Assembly: GCA_963827155.1 (NCBI GenBank)
Contig: CAWGZV010000002.1
Location: forward strand, 1,984,001 to 2,048,000
Source: UTCFX2 sp963827155
GTDB lineage: Bacteria > Chloroflexota > Anaerolineae > Anaerolineales > UBA4823
Length of the DNA: 64,000 nt
Direction of reading: 5' to 3'
Within the stretch, counting starts at the first letter, position 1. The number at the start of each line of letters is the position of its first letter. The notes under the pieces are model-generated. The model saw nothing but the letters and a program-made list of their open reading frames with translations, had not been told where the DNA came from and did not search any database. Positions 37,168 to 46,462 of the stretch are shown piece by piece. Made by a program: the position numbers and the translations under genes.

Positions 37168-38137
37168 ATGGCAATGACTTGGCTTTCAACAACCACAATC
37201 GCAGTCGTGATCCCTGCATACCGGGCTGAGAAATTTATCCAAAAAACGATTTCCGGCATCCCATCTTTTATTGCACATGTGATTGTAGTGGATGATTGCA
37301 GTCCAGACCGAACCGCCGGTTTGGTCCAAGATTGCAGTGATCCTCGTGTCTGTCTTGTCTCTCACGAAATCAACCAGGGGGTTGGTGGGGCGATGCTGAC
37401 GGGTTATCAAAAGGCGGTTGAGTTGGGTGCATAGATCATCGTCAAGATGGATAGCGATGATCAGATGGATCCTGCTTATCTCCTCCCGTTGATCAAGCCG
37501 ATCCTGTTGGGAGAGGCAGATTACACCAAGGGGAATCGCTTTTTACACGCCATTGAGTTGAAATCCATGCCTCTCCTGCGGCGGATCGGAAATACGGGTT
37601 TATCCTTCCTCACCAAAGCCGCCTCAGGCTATTGGAATATTTTTGACCCGATCGAATGGCTATACTGCCCTCCATTCTGCAGTGATTCCGCTTCTCAACA
37701 GGGCAAAAATAGGCCGGCGCTATTTCTTCGAGACCAGCATGCTGGTTGAATTAGGAATGGTCCAGGCAGTGGTCCGTGATGTATATATTCCCGCGAGATA
37801 TGGGAGTGAAGAAAGTTCGTTATCGGAATGGAAGACCTTCTTTGAGTTTCCCCTTCGCTTGTTATCAAGTTTCTTTCGACGGTTAGTCGTTCAGCATTTT
37901 ATCCGTGATTTCGATGTCGTATCGGTGTTCATTCTTATCGGTGGATTTCTAAGCGCCTTCGGTTTGGCGTTCGGTCTCTATCATTGGTACCTTTCGTATA
38001 TAACCGAAGCGGTTGCATCCACTGGTACTGTCATGGTAGCGACATTGCCGTTGATCCTGGGAGCCGAACTGCTGATCCAGGCTCTTGTAGTCGACATCCA
38101 GAGCGTTCCCCTGCGAACCTATTCATCTGGAAATTGA
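37168..38137 (+). pseudogene. GT2 polyprenyl-phosphate-sugar synthase-like, nonsense plus frameshift
   Basis: A family-2 glycosyltransferase like DPM1/GtrB. The first piece has TIAVVIPAYRAEKFIQKTI, then VIVVDDCSPDRTAGLV and VGGAMLTGYQKAVELGA. A TAG then interrupts (37432-37434) and the same frame resumes IIVKMDSDDQMDPAYLLPL, the DxD-containing metal site. Near 37650 frame shifts by one extra base into NGYTALHSAVIPLLN and ends in two C-terminal membrane helices. These enzymes make polyprenyl-phosphate sugars, the donor for GT-C proteins, so its loss next to many GT-C genes is notable. A single-base reading error could not explain both lesions. Confidence 0.82.
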
Positions 38138-38327
38138 AACATTGAATCATTTAGAAAAAGAATTAATATCTTTTTGATTACTTTATCCCTAATGCTTCTA
38201 AGAACCTCAAATCAACGGCAGAATATAGATCGATGATTATTCTGAAAGCAAATCGATTTCGGAAATTACTAAAATGCGATCTAAAATGATTATTGATTGA
38301 TATTCTTTTTTTGAGGGTTATCTAAAC

Positions 38328-39125
38328 TTGACTGGACTACCGAAAATATCTGTTATTACACCAACATTAAACCAAGGGGATTATATTGATGAAACCATTC
38401 AATCGGTGATCAATCAAGAATATCCAGATCTTGAATACATAATCATCGATGGTGGATCAACAGATCAGACTCTCAAGATCTTAGAAAAATATCGAGGTAA
38501 ATTGAAATGGATAAGCGAGAAGGATACTGGTCAATCGAATGCTATTAATAAAGGATTGAAGCTCGCTACTGGTGATGTTCTTTCTTACTTGAATTCTGAT
38601 GATATTTTTGAGAACAGCTCATTGCAGGTTGTCGGTAATTTCTTCGCAAATCACCCTCAAGCTTACTGGTTATCAGGAAGATGTTGTATTGTGAACTCAA
38701 ACGGTGAAGAGATCCGAAGAATGATTTCAATCTATAAAAATTTTTGGTTAAAATGGGCGAGTTTTCCCGTACTCAATATCCTAAATTTTATTTCTCAACC
38801 TGCCACTTTTTGGCGGAAGGAAGTGATTAATTCAGTCGGTCTTTTTAACGAGAATTTGTTTTTTACCATGGATTATGATTATTGGCTGCGGATTGGAAAA
38901 AAATACAGATTATGGGTATTACCAATTACCCTTGCAAAATTTAGAATTCAGCCGTCATCTAAGACCATGTATTCCACTCGATCCCAGTTCAAGGAGGAAA
39001 TGAAGACTTTACGTATTCATACAAAATCTGAACTAACTATTAAGTTGCATGCTTTACATAATTTTCTTATCTTGATGCTGTATGGTTGGGCAATAAAGAA
39101 CAAAGAAGAAAGGTCTAATGACTAG
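38328..39125 (+). CDS. Family-2 glycosyltransferase
   Basis: A 265-residue soluble GT-A enzyme. It opens PKISVITPTLNQGDYIDETI and VINQEYPDLEYIIIDGGSTD, with the DxD-like YLNSDDIF, then the acceptor-side motif FFTMDYDYWLRIGKKY. This layout is typical of glycan-cluster GT2 enzymes that add sugars to lipid-linked intermediates in the cytosol. The start is TTG at 38328 with a GAGG site twelve bases before. It is intact and overlaps the epimerase gene by eight bases. Base composition is AT-rich compared with the GT-C cluster, suggesting a separate origin. Donor and acceptor unknown. Confidence 0.9.
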   Translation: MTGLPKISVITPTLNQGDYIDETIQSVINQEYPDLEYIIIDGGSTDQTLKILEKYRGKLKWISEKDTGQSNAINKGLKLATGDVLSYLNSDDIFENSSLQVVGNFFANHPQAYWLSGRCCIVNSNGEEIRRMISIYKNFWLKWASFPVLNILNFISQPATFWRKEVINSVGLFNENLFFTMDYDYWLRIGKKYRLWVLPITLAKFRIQPSSKTMYSTRSQFKEEMKTLRIHTKSELTIKLHALHNFLILMLYGWAIKNKEERSND

Positions 39126-40103
39126 AAATATCCTAATAACTGGCGGTTCTGGTTTTATAGGAACCAATTTGGTTGAATATTTTCGAAATGCCGGCGAGCG
39201 TGTAATTAGTCTAGATATTAATGAGCCGCGAAATCCTGCCCACAAACCTCTTTGGTATCAAGTTAATTTGCTTGATCGCGAAAATTTGATTTCAACGATA
39301 AATAAGTTCCAGCCTGATGTAGTTTTACATTTCGGTGCGCGTACGGATTTGAATGAAAAAAAGAATTTGGAAGGTTATGACGCGAATATTCAAGGAGTGT
39401 GTAATTTACTCGAAGCAATTCGAGGTTCAGAGAGAGTTGAGAGGGTAATAATCGCTTCTAGCCAATTGGTTTGCGAAATTGGATACCAACCTGAAAACGA
39501 ATATATTTACAGACCGACAACGTTGTATGGAAAAAGTAAAGTTCTGACCGAAAATATTATCCGAATCGCTGATTGGCGTGACATTACTTGGACAATTGTA
39601 AGACCGACCTCTTTATGGGGACCTTGGTTCGGTGTGCCATATAAAAATTTCTTTGAGACAATAAGACGTGAAATATATGTGCATCCAGGTGGGATCATTA
39701 CCCGCAAACAGTGGGGGTTTGTTGGAAATTCGGTTTACCAAATAACTCGTCTATTGGATGTGCCATTCGAAAAAGTCCATCAAAAAACAATGTATTTAGC
39801 AGATTACGAACCTCTTGATCTGCATTTATTTGCCAATTCGGTTCAACAAGCATTCGATTCAAAACCTTGTTTGACAGTAGACTATCCCTTTTTAAAGCTC
39901 ATTGCCCGGATTGGGGATTTTCTAAAATTTATCGGTTGGCAAATCCACCACTAAGTACTTTTCGCCTCCACAATATCGTTACAGACGAATTGCAGGATAT
40001 GAAACCGCTGGAATCAATTGTCGGTCCTCTACCCTATTCTATGCTGCAGGGCATAGACCTAACCGTAGAATGGATGAGCCAACAGAGACAGATGGGGAAA
40101 TAA
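39118..40103 (+). CDS. NAD-dependent sugar epimerase/dehydratase (SDR), single frameshift
   Basis: An extended SDR enzyme. NAD-binding motif NILITGGSGFIGTNLVEYF, then VVLHFGARTDL, the Ser of VIIASSQLVC and the catalytic-type TLYGKSK (Tyr-x-x-x-Lys), and RPTSLWGPWF. The frame ends early after FLKFIGWQIHH at 39954. The next frame continues NPPLSTFRLHNIVTDELQDM to 40103, the expected C-terminus. One extra T at 39935 or so gives FIGLANPPL. About 328 residues when joined. These enzymes change nucleotide-sugars for surface glycans; the exact reaction is unknown. It starts within the GT2 gene, so they form one operon. Confidence 0.85.
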
Positions 40104-40139
40104 TACCATCTGATAAATTAATTTTGAAGATTGAAAATT

Positions 40140-40777
40140 ATGCCTGTAAATATAAAGCAATCTAACGGGAATGTCTTGTATCAGCGTACCCAATATCAAA
40201 TTCAAGGAGTCAGTCGGCAGTATTGGGATTATAAAGACGAAAGGATTCTCGCCGAGTTGGATGAAAGTGGAAATTTCTCTAGATGCTGGTTGCGGAGAAG
40301 GCATCCTTTTAGAAAAGATGACCAGCGCGATTTCCAAGCGAAAAGGTGATCGGCATTGATTATCTTCAAGAAAATATCGATATCTGCACTCAATTCGGTC
40401 TAAATGTCCAGAAGATGGATGTGTTTGATCTTCAGTTTGCAGATGAAAGCATTGACGGGATCGTATTTATGGAAGTCATCGAGCACCTTGATCATCCAGA
40501 AAAAGCGATTCAGGAGATCTCGCGCGTGCTCAAACCAAATGGCAAGCTGATCGTTCTTTTTCCCAACGATCGATTTTTCTTATTTGCCCGTTTTGTTTTT
40601 TTACGCTTCAAGGAATTGCGATTTGATCCGGGTCATGTTCGCCAGTGGAATCATCGTGACATGCGAAAATTCTTGCAGGCAAATGGATTTGTCGTTGAAA
40701 AATCCCGGTCGAATTCCTTTCCACTGGTGGCCGGTGTGCTTGCATGGCATGACAGTCGCATACAAATAAAAAGCTAA
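40140..40777 (+). pseudogene. Class I SAM-dependent methyltransferase, two frameshifts
   Basis: Pieces in three frames make one methyltransferase. The first opens MPVNIKQSNGNVLYQRTQYQ and runs to YWDYKDERILAELDESGNFS; the second has the SAM-binding motif LDAGCGEGILLEKM; the third, from about 40347, has VIGIDYLQENI, the DVFDLQFADESIDGIVFMEV, IEHLDHPEKAI and VLKPNGKLIVLFPND. One-base changes near 40285 and 40345 restore the order. The family methylates small molecules, sugars or quinones; given the epimerase and GT2 next to it, sugar methylation is a guess. Both lesions fall on short repeats, so sequence error is possible. Confidence 0.78.
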
Positions 40778-40912
40778 TTGATCCTGCAATTTTCGCATCA
40801 TTTTAGTAATTCGTGTACTCATATATAACCATACATCACATAAAGTGAGGCATTATTTCATAGCGAGTTTAGGTGAATCAAATAGCTGTTATCCCGCCTG
40901 ATTATCAACACT

Positions 40913-41414
40913 CTACAAGAAATTCCTAAAAACAACAATAAGGAAGCCAAGGATCCCAATAGGATGGTAAATATAAAAGAATAAACTAAACCTTTCTACC
41001 GTGTTTTCTATAATTTTCCCTATCTTCTTTAGGCGATGAATTAGGATTAAGAATATTATCACTCCTAGGAATAATGCGAGATATCCAACATTATTACGAT
41101 CTTCACTTAATGCAGAAAATCTTGCGATGGATAGTGCAGCAATCACGATGCTTCCCGAAGATACAAAGGTCATTGAAAACCAGCCAAGTAGGGGAGAAAA
41201 ATGCAAAGCAATATCAGGACGAGGAACAATATCAGACTTTCGATCAGGCAAACTGTTACTCCGTAACAGTAAATTACTAGAATATCAGTTAAACGGCAAA
41301 AACAAGCTCCAGCTTGAGATATTGAAGAAAAACCAAAATGTCATCCATGTGAAAGCAATAAAATCGATTAATCCTAAAATAGGAATAATATTTCCTCGAT
41401 TAGGGTTGGTGTAA
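40913..41414 (-). pseudogene. Remnant of an unidentified membrane protein cut by the IS element
   Basis: The open part (to 41251, 112 residues) ends LFFYIYHPIGILGFLIVVF and has three or four hydrophobic helices. Reading on upstream through a TGA gives more hydrophobic sequence (IPILGLIDFIAFTWMTFWFF) right up to the IS256-type left end at about 41415. So this is the 3' portion of a polytopic membrane protein gene interrupted by the insertion; the 5' part is not recognisable on the other side. Function unknown. The internal TGA lies where TGG (Trp) would fit. Confidence 0.5.
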
Positions 41415-42695
41415 CATTCTTTCTGTAAATTGTTGAACCTTAACAAAATGGTGAGTCAGAAGTATCCTTTAGGTGACCAAACCAAAAAGGAGAACAAAAT
41501 GACTCACCAAAACAATTATACCTTCGCAGAAGAATTGACAGAAAAGGGACTTGAAGCGGTCCCAGAATTGATGCGGGTTCTTATCAACAATGCCATGCAA
41601 GTAGAAAGATCAAAGTACTTGCAGGCAGATGAATACGAGCGCACAGAAGAACGGAAAGGCCACGCAAACGGGTATAAGCCAAAAACCGTGAAGACCCGTT
41701 TAGGTGAGATCACATTCGCAGTTCCCCAGGTCAGAGAAGGAGGCTTTTATCCTTCTGCGCTGGAAAAAGGGCTGCGAAGTGAACGAGCGCTGATGATCAC
41801 CCTGGCTGAGATGTATGTTCAAGGTGTCTCAACCCGCAAGGTGAAAGCCATCACAGAGCAATTATGTGGGGTTGAGATCTCAGCCATGCAGGTCAGCCGG
41901 GCAACAGCACAGTTGGACGAAGTACTGCAAGAATGGCGAGAAAGACCGCTGGGAGAAATTGCTTACCTCTACGTGGATGCCCGCTACGAGAAAGTGCGGG
42001 ATGCTGGACAGGTGCGGGATGCAGCAGTTTTGCTGGCCACCGGCATCTCTCCACAGGGTGAAAGACAGGTTTTAGGGGTTTCTGTGTCTCTGAGTGAGCA
42101 TGAAGCCCATTGGAAAGCCTTTCTGAGGAGCCTGAAGGACCGTGGAATGAATGGCATACAACTGGTGATCAGCGACGACCATGAAGGCCTTGGAGCAGCT
42201 CGTCGGGCAGTATTCGGGAGCATACCCTGGCAAAGATGCCACTTCCATTTGCAGCAGAATGCGGGAGCTTACTTGCCCAAACAATCCATGAGGATGGAAG
42301 TGGCTGCTGATATTCGGGCGATGTTCAACGCACCAGATCGAAGGACAGCGGAAGAGTTCCTGCAGCAGGCAGTCCAGAAATATGCGCTATCCGCTCCGCG
42401 TTTATCTGCCTGGTTGGAAGATAACCTTTCAGAAGGGTTTTCGGTCTTTGATTTTCCGCTTGAGCACCGTAGATCCATCCGAACAACCAACAGTTTGGAG
42501 AGGATCAATCGGGAGATCCGCAGGCGCACCAGGGTAGTCGGTGTTTTTCCAAATGAGGCTTCCTGTCTTAGACTGATTTCTGCTTTGTTGATGGAAATCA
42601 GTGAAGAGTGGCAGATTGGGAAACGTTTTTGTGCTGGCAAGTCATTCGATTGTTAAAGAACTGTGGATAATTCTGGCTCGAATTTACAGAAAAAA
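41415..42695 (+). mobile_element. IS256-family insertion sequence
   Basis: The element holds one intact transposase gene. Short terminal inverted repeats are visible: CTGTAAATT at 41423-41431 and AATTTACAG at 42681-42689, with extra T/A bases outside. The flanks GGTTGGTGTAA (41404-41414) and GGTTGCGTAA (42696-42705) are similar, an imperfect candidate target duplication. Exact ends are uncertain by several bases. It sits among broken genes in AT-rich DNA. Confidence 0.85.
41499..42656 (+). CDS. IS256-family (mutator-type) DDE transposase
   Basis: A 385-residue transposase. The N-terminal family block EELTEKGLEAVPELMRVLIN, the core start EIAYLYVDARYEKVRDAG with the first Asp, ISDDHEGLGAARRAVFGSIP then WQRCHFH with the second, and NSLERINREIRRRTRVVGVF with the catalytic Glu are all present in order. 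AAAGGAG seven bases before the ATG supports the start at 41499 rather than the upstream ATG. The gene is intact, unlike its neighbours, so the insertion is probably recent and may still move. Confidence 0.95.
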   Translation: MTHQNNYTFAEELTEKGLEAVPELMRVLINNAMQVERSKYLQADEYERTEERKGHANGYKPKTVKTRLGEITFAVPQVREGGFYPSALEKGLRSERALMITLAEMYVQGVSTRKVKAITEQLCGVEISAMQVSRATAQLDEVLQEWRERPLGEIAYLYVDARYEKVRDAGQVRDAAVLLATGISPQGERQVLGVSVSLSEHEAHWKAFLRSLKDRGMNGIQLVISDDHEGLGAARRAVFGSIPWQRCHFHLQQNAGAYLPKQSMRMEVAADIRAMFNAPDRRTAEEFLQQAVQKYALSAPRLSAWLEDNLSEGFSVFDFPLEHRRSIRTTNSLERINREIRRRTRVVGVFPNEASCLRLISALLMEISEEWQIGKRFCAGKSFDC

Positions 42696-42842
42696 GGTTG
42701 CGTAATCGGATTAGGTATCTTTTTTCTTAGTTTATCCATTCATAATCAGAAAGATCGTATGCATTCAATAAGATATTTGTCATTCATAATTTCCCCAAAA
42801 TATGTAAAGATATTGGGACATTTACCATATCGATTTTTCTGG

Positions 42843-44346
42843 TTATTTCATCCTGCATAGATAGGAGGAGATAACCTTATTCGTTTCATAAATATTTTCC
42901 ATTCATCCGGGTCTTTCACTCAGGTCGAAGAGTTCAAAATTCTCTGGATATCCAGCATATCCCTTATAAAAGATCATCTTATCTGATCGACGATCGCAAA
43001 AGAAGGATGAAGACCTCTGCGAAGTTTCTCGTTCGAAGGATTAGGATTTCGCTCAATCGGAGAAAATACTTCTATCTGATATCTCTTCTCCTCCAAGATA
43101 GGGAAGCATAAGTCCTTCGAGATCTGAAGGGACCTCGCGATCCAATAATTTCAAAATAGTTGGCAGGACGTCTATAGAGCTGGTATTTGAATTCACGTCT
43201 ATTCTTCTCTTTTGACTTGGTGTGTGCACAACTAATGGGATGTGAATGAGAATCAAATAATAGTGGCGTATTATGCCCGTAATCCCCTCGTTCAAACATC
43301 TCCCCATGGTCTGATGTCACGATGAGATAGCTGTTTTTCAAGTCTCCCCGAACTCTCCAAATCTTCTTCCAAAAGTACCGAAAGTAACGCGTCCGCATAC
43401 CGGATATATTCATCATATTCACGTCTTTGCATATGATAAAAGTTTCGTAATCGAATTTTCTCCGAGATAAAGGATGAATAGGCTTCGCTGGAGGCCATCA
43501 ATTGATCTTCAAACATATGGTCGAATTCTTTCCGGGGTAAGTAAGGATCATGGGGAGGCCAAAAATGCAAATACATAATGGATGGAATTTTATAATTTGT
43601 AATAATTGGAGAGAGTCCATCAATTATTAAGCTCTAGAGAAAAAGAAAACCGTCCATTTACACCTAATGGGAGGCCATTCGGAAAATTCTCGCAACCGAG
43701 GAGTAGAGGAATGATTTCTCGTAATTCATTGTTTCCCTGTCAATTAATGATAAAAAAAAGGAAGCGGGGATATCTGACGGATTTCGAAAGAGAAACTCAT
43801 CAAGGCCTCTTTGAATGTGGATATCGGATCTCGTTTGCCAATTAATACGACAACGAATGATTTATCGATGAAAATGAGCTGGGTTTCAGGTGGTCGGAAA
43901 TCTCGTCATCAAATTGGTTTAATAAGTATTCCGCCCAAGCACTTTGAGAAATGCCAATTTGTGCGCTCCCAAGATAATTGAAAATATTATGATCAATAAA
44001 TCCTTTCCTTATTTGCCCTGCCATATTGATTGCCCAGGTGCGTCCAAGGATAAGATCCTGTGAGGAGTGAAAAACTCCTGGGGATGTGAAATTTGCGGCA
44101 GAATAGTGGTTATGGAATACAATGCTCCGTTCTGCTAGCTTATTAATGTTGGGTGTCGTGTCGCGTCTATACCCGTATAATGAATCCAAATTTCTCGCCG
44201 ACATCGCATCAATACGATCAGGATCACATTCTTGGCTGGGTTCAATTGGATTCGTTCAGCTCAGAAAAGATCTGATCTCGAGGACCAAGGAAAGAAGAGG
44301 CCGACACCACTGAGGCAAGCTTCAAAAATTCCCTTCTCGTAAGTCG
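42843..44346 (-). pseudogene. Tat-exported sulfatase/alkaline-phosphatase-superfamily protein, many frameshifts
   Basis: Fragments in different frames follow the order of a sulfatase-like hydrolase. A Tat-type signal (LTRREFLKLASVVSASSFLG) lies at the start; then NPAKNVILIV and MSARNLDSLYGYRRDTTPNI, which holds the usual nucleophile region; LHFWPPHDPYLPRKEFDHMF in the middle; SYLIVTSDHGEMFERGDYGH, the C-terminal metal-binding motif; IDVLPTILKLLD; and a tail with YKGYAGYPENFELFDLSE. At least five frame changes and a stop near 44266 interrupt it. With AT-rich codons and the nearby IS, it is a decayed gene rather than sequence error. The original substrate (sulfate ester or phosphodiester) cannot be told. 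Confidence 0.8.
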
Positions 44347-44793
44347 ATTTAGTTATTGTTACGGACCTTCCCTTAAAGGTAGTTAAATGTTGTCAATCTG
44401 CGTCAGGAACCGTCTATTTTGAAATTATTATATTCATTCTCGATCCTCAAATCCACCAGCGCTTGTAGCCCGTTCCGCATCATTATAATTTGACTTTCTG
44501 GTTTCATTGCTTTGGCTTGTCAAAATAGAACGTATGTGCTATAATTATCCTGGAGTATAGCCATGTCTTCAAATCCTCCTTCGTGCATCCATTCACCTTT
44601 CTTCTTTGCGCCCCGGCTGTCAGTCTCCAGGCTTCTTCCTTCCTCTATCCCATTCATACCTATGCCCAGCCCACCACCTCCTTACGAAAATTTATTCGTT
44701 CCTCTTCGTTTTTTTCGCGGAACGAATACCTCCCCAGCCGGCGCAGGCAGGCTTGGCTTCCGTCGCCGCGATTTCAATCGCCATTCCCCAGCC
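44347..44793. other. Gene-free spacer between the decayed island and the GC-rich GT-C pair
   Basis: No credible coding sequence is seen. The right half shifts to a much more C-rich composition on the plus strand. The only feature is one consensus-like promoter with no gene to serve. This may mark the junction of the AT-rich island with the flanking chromosome. Confidence 0.5.
44517..44545 (+). promoter_or_regulatory. Orphan sigma-A type promoter
   Basis: TTGTCA (44517-44522), 17-base spacer and TATAAT (44540-44545). Within the spacer, AGAACGTATGTGCT resembles a Gram-positive-type LexA box (AGAAC-N4-GTTCT) with one mismatch. A TGGAG site and ATG follow at 44563, but that frame looks non-coding. 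Possibly the promoter of a lost gene. Confidence 0.4.
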
Positions 44794-46452
44794 TCACCTC
44801 ATCCACCCAGACGCCTCATCTCCAAAATCCAGCCGCATCCATCCCTCATTCTCTAATTGGCTCTCCAAAGGCAAACCATGCTCAATCAGCACCAGCCTCA
44901 CCCCCCACCGGTCCAGCGCCTCCTCCCAGCCCTCCTCCGCCCGCACCACCCCCAGCCACTCGCTCACCAGCGCGTCGTCGTACAGGTCGGTCCGCCCGTC
45001 GATGAACACCGGGTATTCGGGCAGCTCCCAGAGCAGGTAGCCCCCCCAATTGTAAGCGTTGAACAGCCTCCCGGGTGGCTGGTTCTCCTGCAACCAGCCC
45101 ACGGCTTCCACCGGCATCGTCTTGCCGATCTCTTCCTGGTTGGCCGCCAGTGGCAGCACCGTCGCAGCCTTGATCGCAACCGCCAGCGCCAGCACGATGA
45201 AGATCAGCAGGTTGATCGTGCGGAAGCGGCGAGGTTCCGCCGCCGCCCCAGCGGTGAACCCGGCCCGGCGCGAGAGCGCCTCAGCCAGCGGAGCGGCGTG
45301 CCGGGCAAGCACAGGCGCCGCAGCCAGCGCAAACAGGGCGATGTTCCGGGCCGCCGAGAAGGACAGATAGGCGAAGACGGTGAAGAGCAGGCAGTCGCTC
45401 AGCGCCAGGCGCCGGCGCGAGAAGCCCACCGCCGCAAAGCTCAGCAGCAGCAGCCAGACGAAGGGCTGCACCTGCGCCGAATGGAAATCCGGCGGCTGCC
45501 ACTCCTGGATGTACTGCCCGAGCGCCCCGATCGAGATCGTCTTGAACGGATACAGCAGGATCTTTGCTCCATGCGGATTGATCATCGCCCCCACCCCCAT
45601 CAGCAGCCCGATCCCGGCCAGCAGTTTGAGCTTCGCCGCATGATCGTTCACTGCGTGCTTGGCGTTGGGCGATTCTGCCGCTGGGCGGTCCTGTCCTGCT
45701 GCCGCCAGGTTTCGGGATTCTGCCTGTGGGCGTTCCTGTTCTGGTTCAGCCAGGTTTCGGGGTTCCGCCGCTGGGCGATCTTTTCCTGGTTCAGCCAGGT
45801 TTCGGGGTTCCGCCGGTGGGCGGTCCTGTTCTGGTTCAGCCAGGTTTCGTCGTCCCATCGTTACGCCGATCCACCCGAGCGCTTCTGCCAGGAAGTAGAT
45901 CCCAATCAGGATGAAGCCGGCGATGAACCCGCCGTGGCAGTTCGCCCAAACCGCCATCAGCGCTGGCAGCAGCCACAGCCGCTTTGCAGCCTTGCGCTCC
46001 TCTGGTTTGCTCCAGCGCCAGCCTTCCAAAATCCAGAGCGTGATCGCCGCGAACAAGAAGGTCACCATGTAGGGTCGCGCCGCCCAATAGATCCCCGCTG
46101 CCGCCGCCGCCAGGATGATCACGAAGGTCCGCAGGAAGACGCCGCCTGTCAGCGTTTTCCAGACGAACCAGAAGCTCAGCGTAACCATCAGCGCCGTCCA
46201 AAGGTTCAGTCCGCCAGGTCCGGAGAGGCGGTAAATGGAAGCCAACCCCACTTCTGCCAGCCAGCCGGGATACTCCCACGCTTCGCCGTACCGGGTGTAG
46301 GAGAAATAGTCGGTCTTCAAGATCTGCCGGTTTTGGACCATCCACTTACCCGCCCGCAGGTGCCACCAGGTGTCGCTGTCCACCGAAAAACGGGCTGCCA
46401 TCGCGAAGACCGCCAGAAATGCAATCCAGGTAACCAGGCGTCTCATGCTCAT
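44794..46452 (-). CDS. GT-C-like polytopic membrane protein with 45-bp tandem repeat
   Basis: A 552-residue protein. Loop 1 reads SVDSDTWWHLRAGKWMVQNR then DYFSYTRYGEAWEYPGWL, a pattern of a widespread GT-C-like family with an Asp in the candidate catalytic place. Around residues 202 to 261 four copies of a 15-residue charged Pro/Ala/Glu unit (RNLAEPEQDRPPAEP-like) form a hydrophilic loop between helices. The C-terminal about 120 residues are an outside domain (NAYNWGGYLLWELPEYPVFI). DNA here is notably GC-rich. It starts 10 bases after the stop of the GT-C gene upstream, so they form an operon. Substrate unknown. Confidence 0.78.
   Translation of the reverse strand: MSMRRLVTWIAFLAVFAMAARFSVDSDTWWHLRAGKWMVQNRQILKTDYFSYTRYGEAWEYPGWLAEVGLASIYRLSGPGGLNLWTALMVTLSFWFVWKTLTGGVFLRTFVIILAAAAAGIYWAARPYMVTFLFAAITLWILEGWRWSKPEERKAAKRLWLLPALMAVWANCHGGFIAGFILIGIYFLAEALGWIGVTMGRRNLAEPEQDRPPAEPRNLAEPGKDRPAAEPRNLAEPEQERPQAESRNLAAAGQDRPAAESPNAKHAVNDHAAKLKLLAGIGLLMGVGAMINPHGAKILLYPFKTISIGALGQYIQEWQPPDFHSAQVQPFVWLLLLSFAAVGFSRRRLALSDCLLFTVFAYLSFSAARNIALFALAAAPVLARHAAPLAEALSRRAGFTAGAAAEPRRFRTINLLIFIVLALAVAIKAATVLPLAANQEEIGKTMPVEAVGWLQENQPPGRLFNAYNWGGYLLWELPEYPVFIDGRTDLYDDALVSEWLGVVRAEEGWEEALDRWGVRLVLIEHGLPLESQLENEGWMRLDFGDEASGWMR
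45670..45849 (-). repeat. Four tandem 45-bp coding repeats
   Basis: The nonamer CAGGTTTCG (plus strand) recurs at 45706, 45751, 45796 and 45841, exactly 45 bases apart. Each unit encodes 15 residues of the form RNLAEPxxxRPxAEP. The units at 45760-45849 and their neighbour differ by few bases; the last is more divergent. Multiples of three keep the frame, so copy number could vary between strains. Confidence 0.9.
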
Positions 46453-46462
46453 CGGTTCGTCT

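Noticed and set aside
37420..37450. Amber (TAG) recoding, suggested by in-frame TAG here and in comF (14107)
   Set aside because: Other genes such as folE end normally with TAG, both affected genes carry further frameshifts, and no recoding signal is visible.
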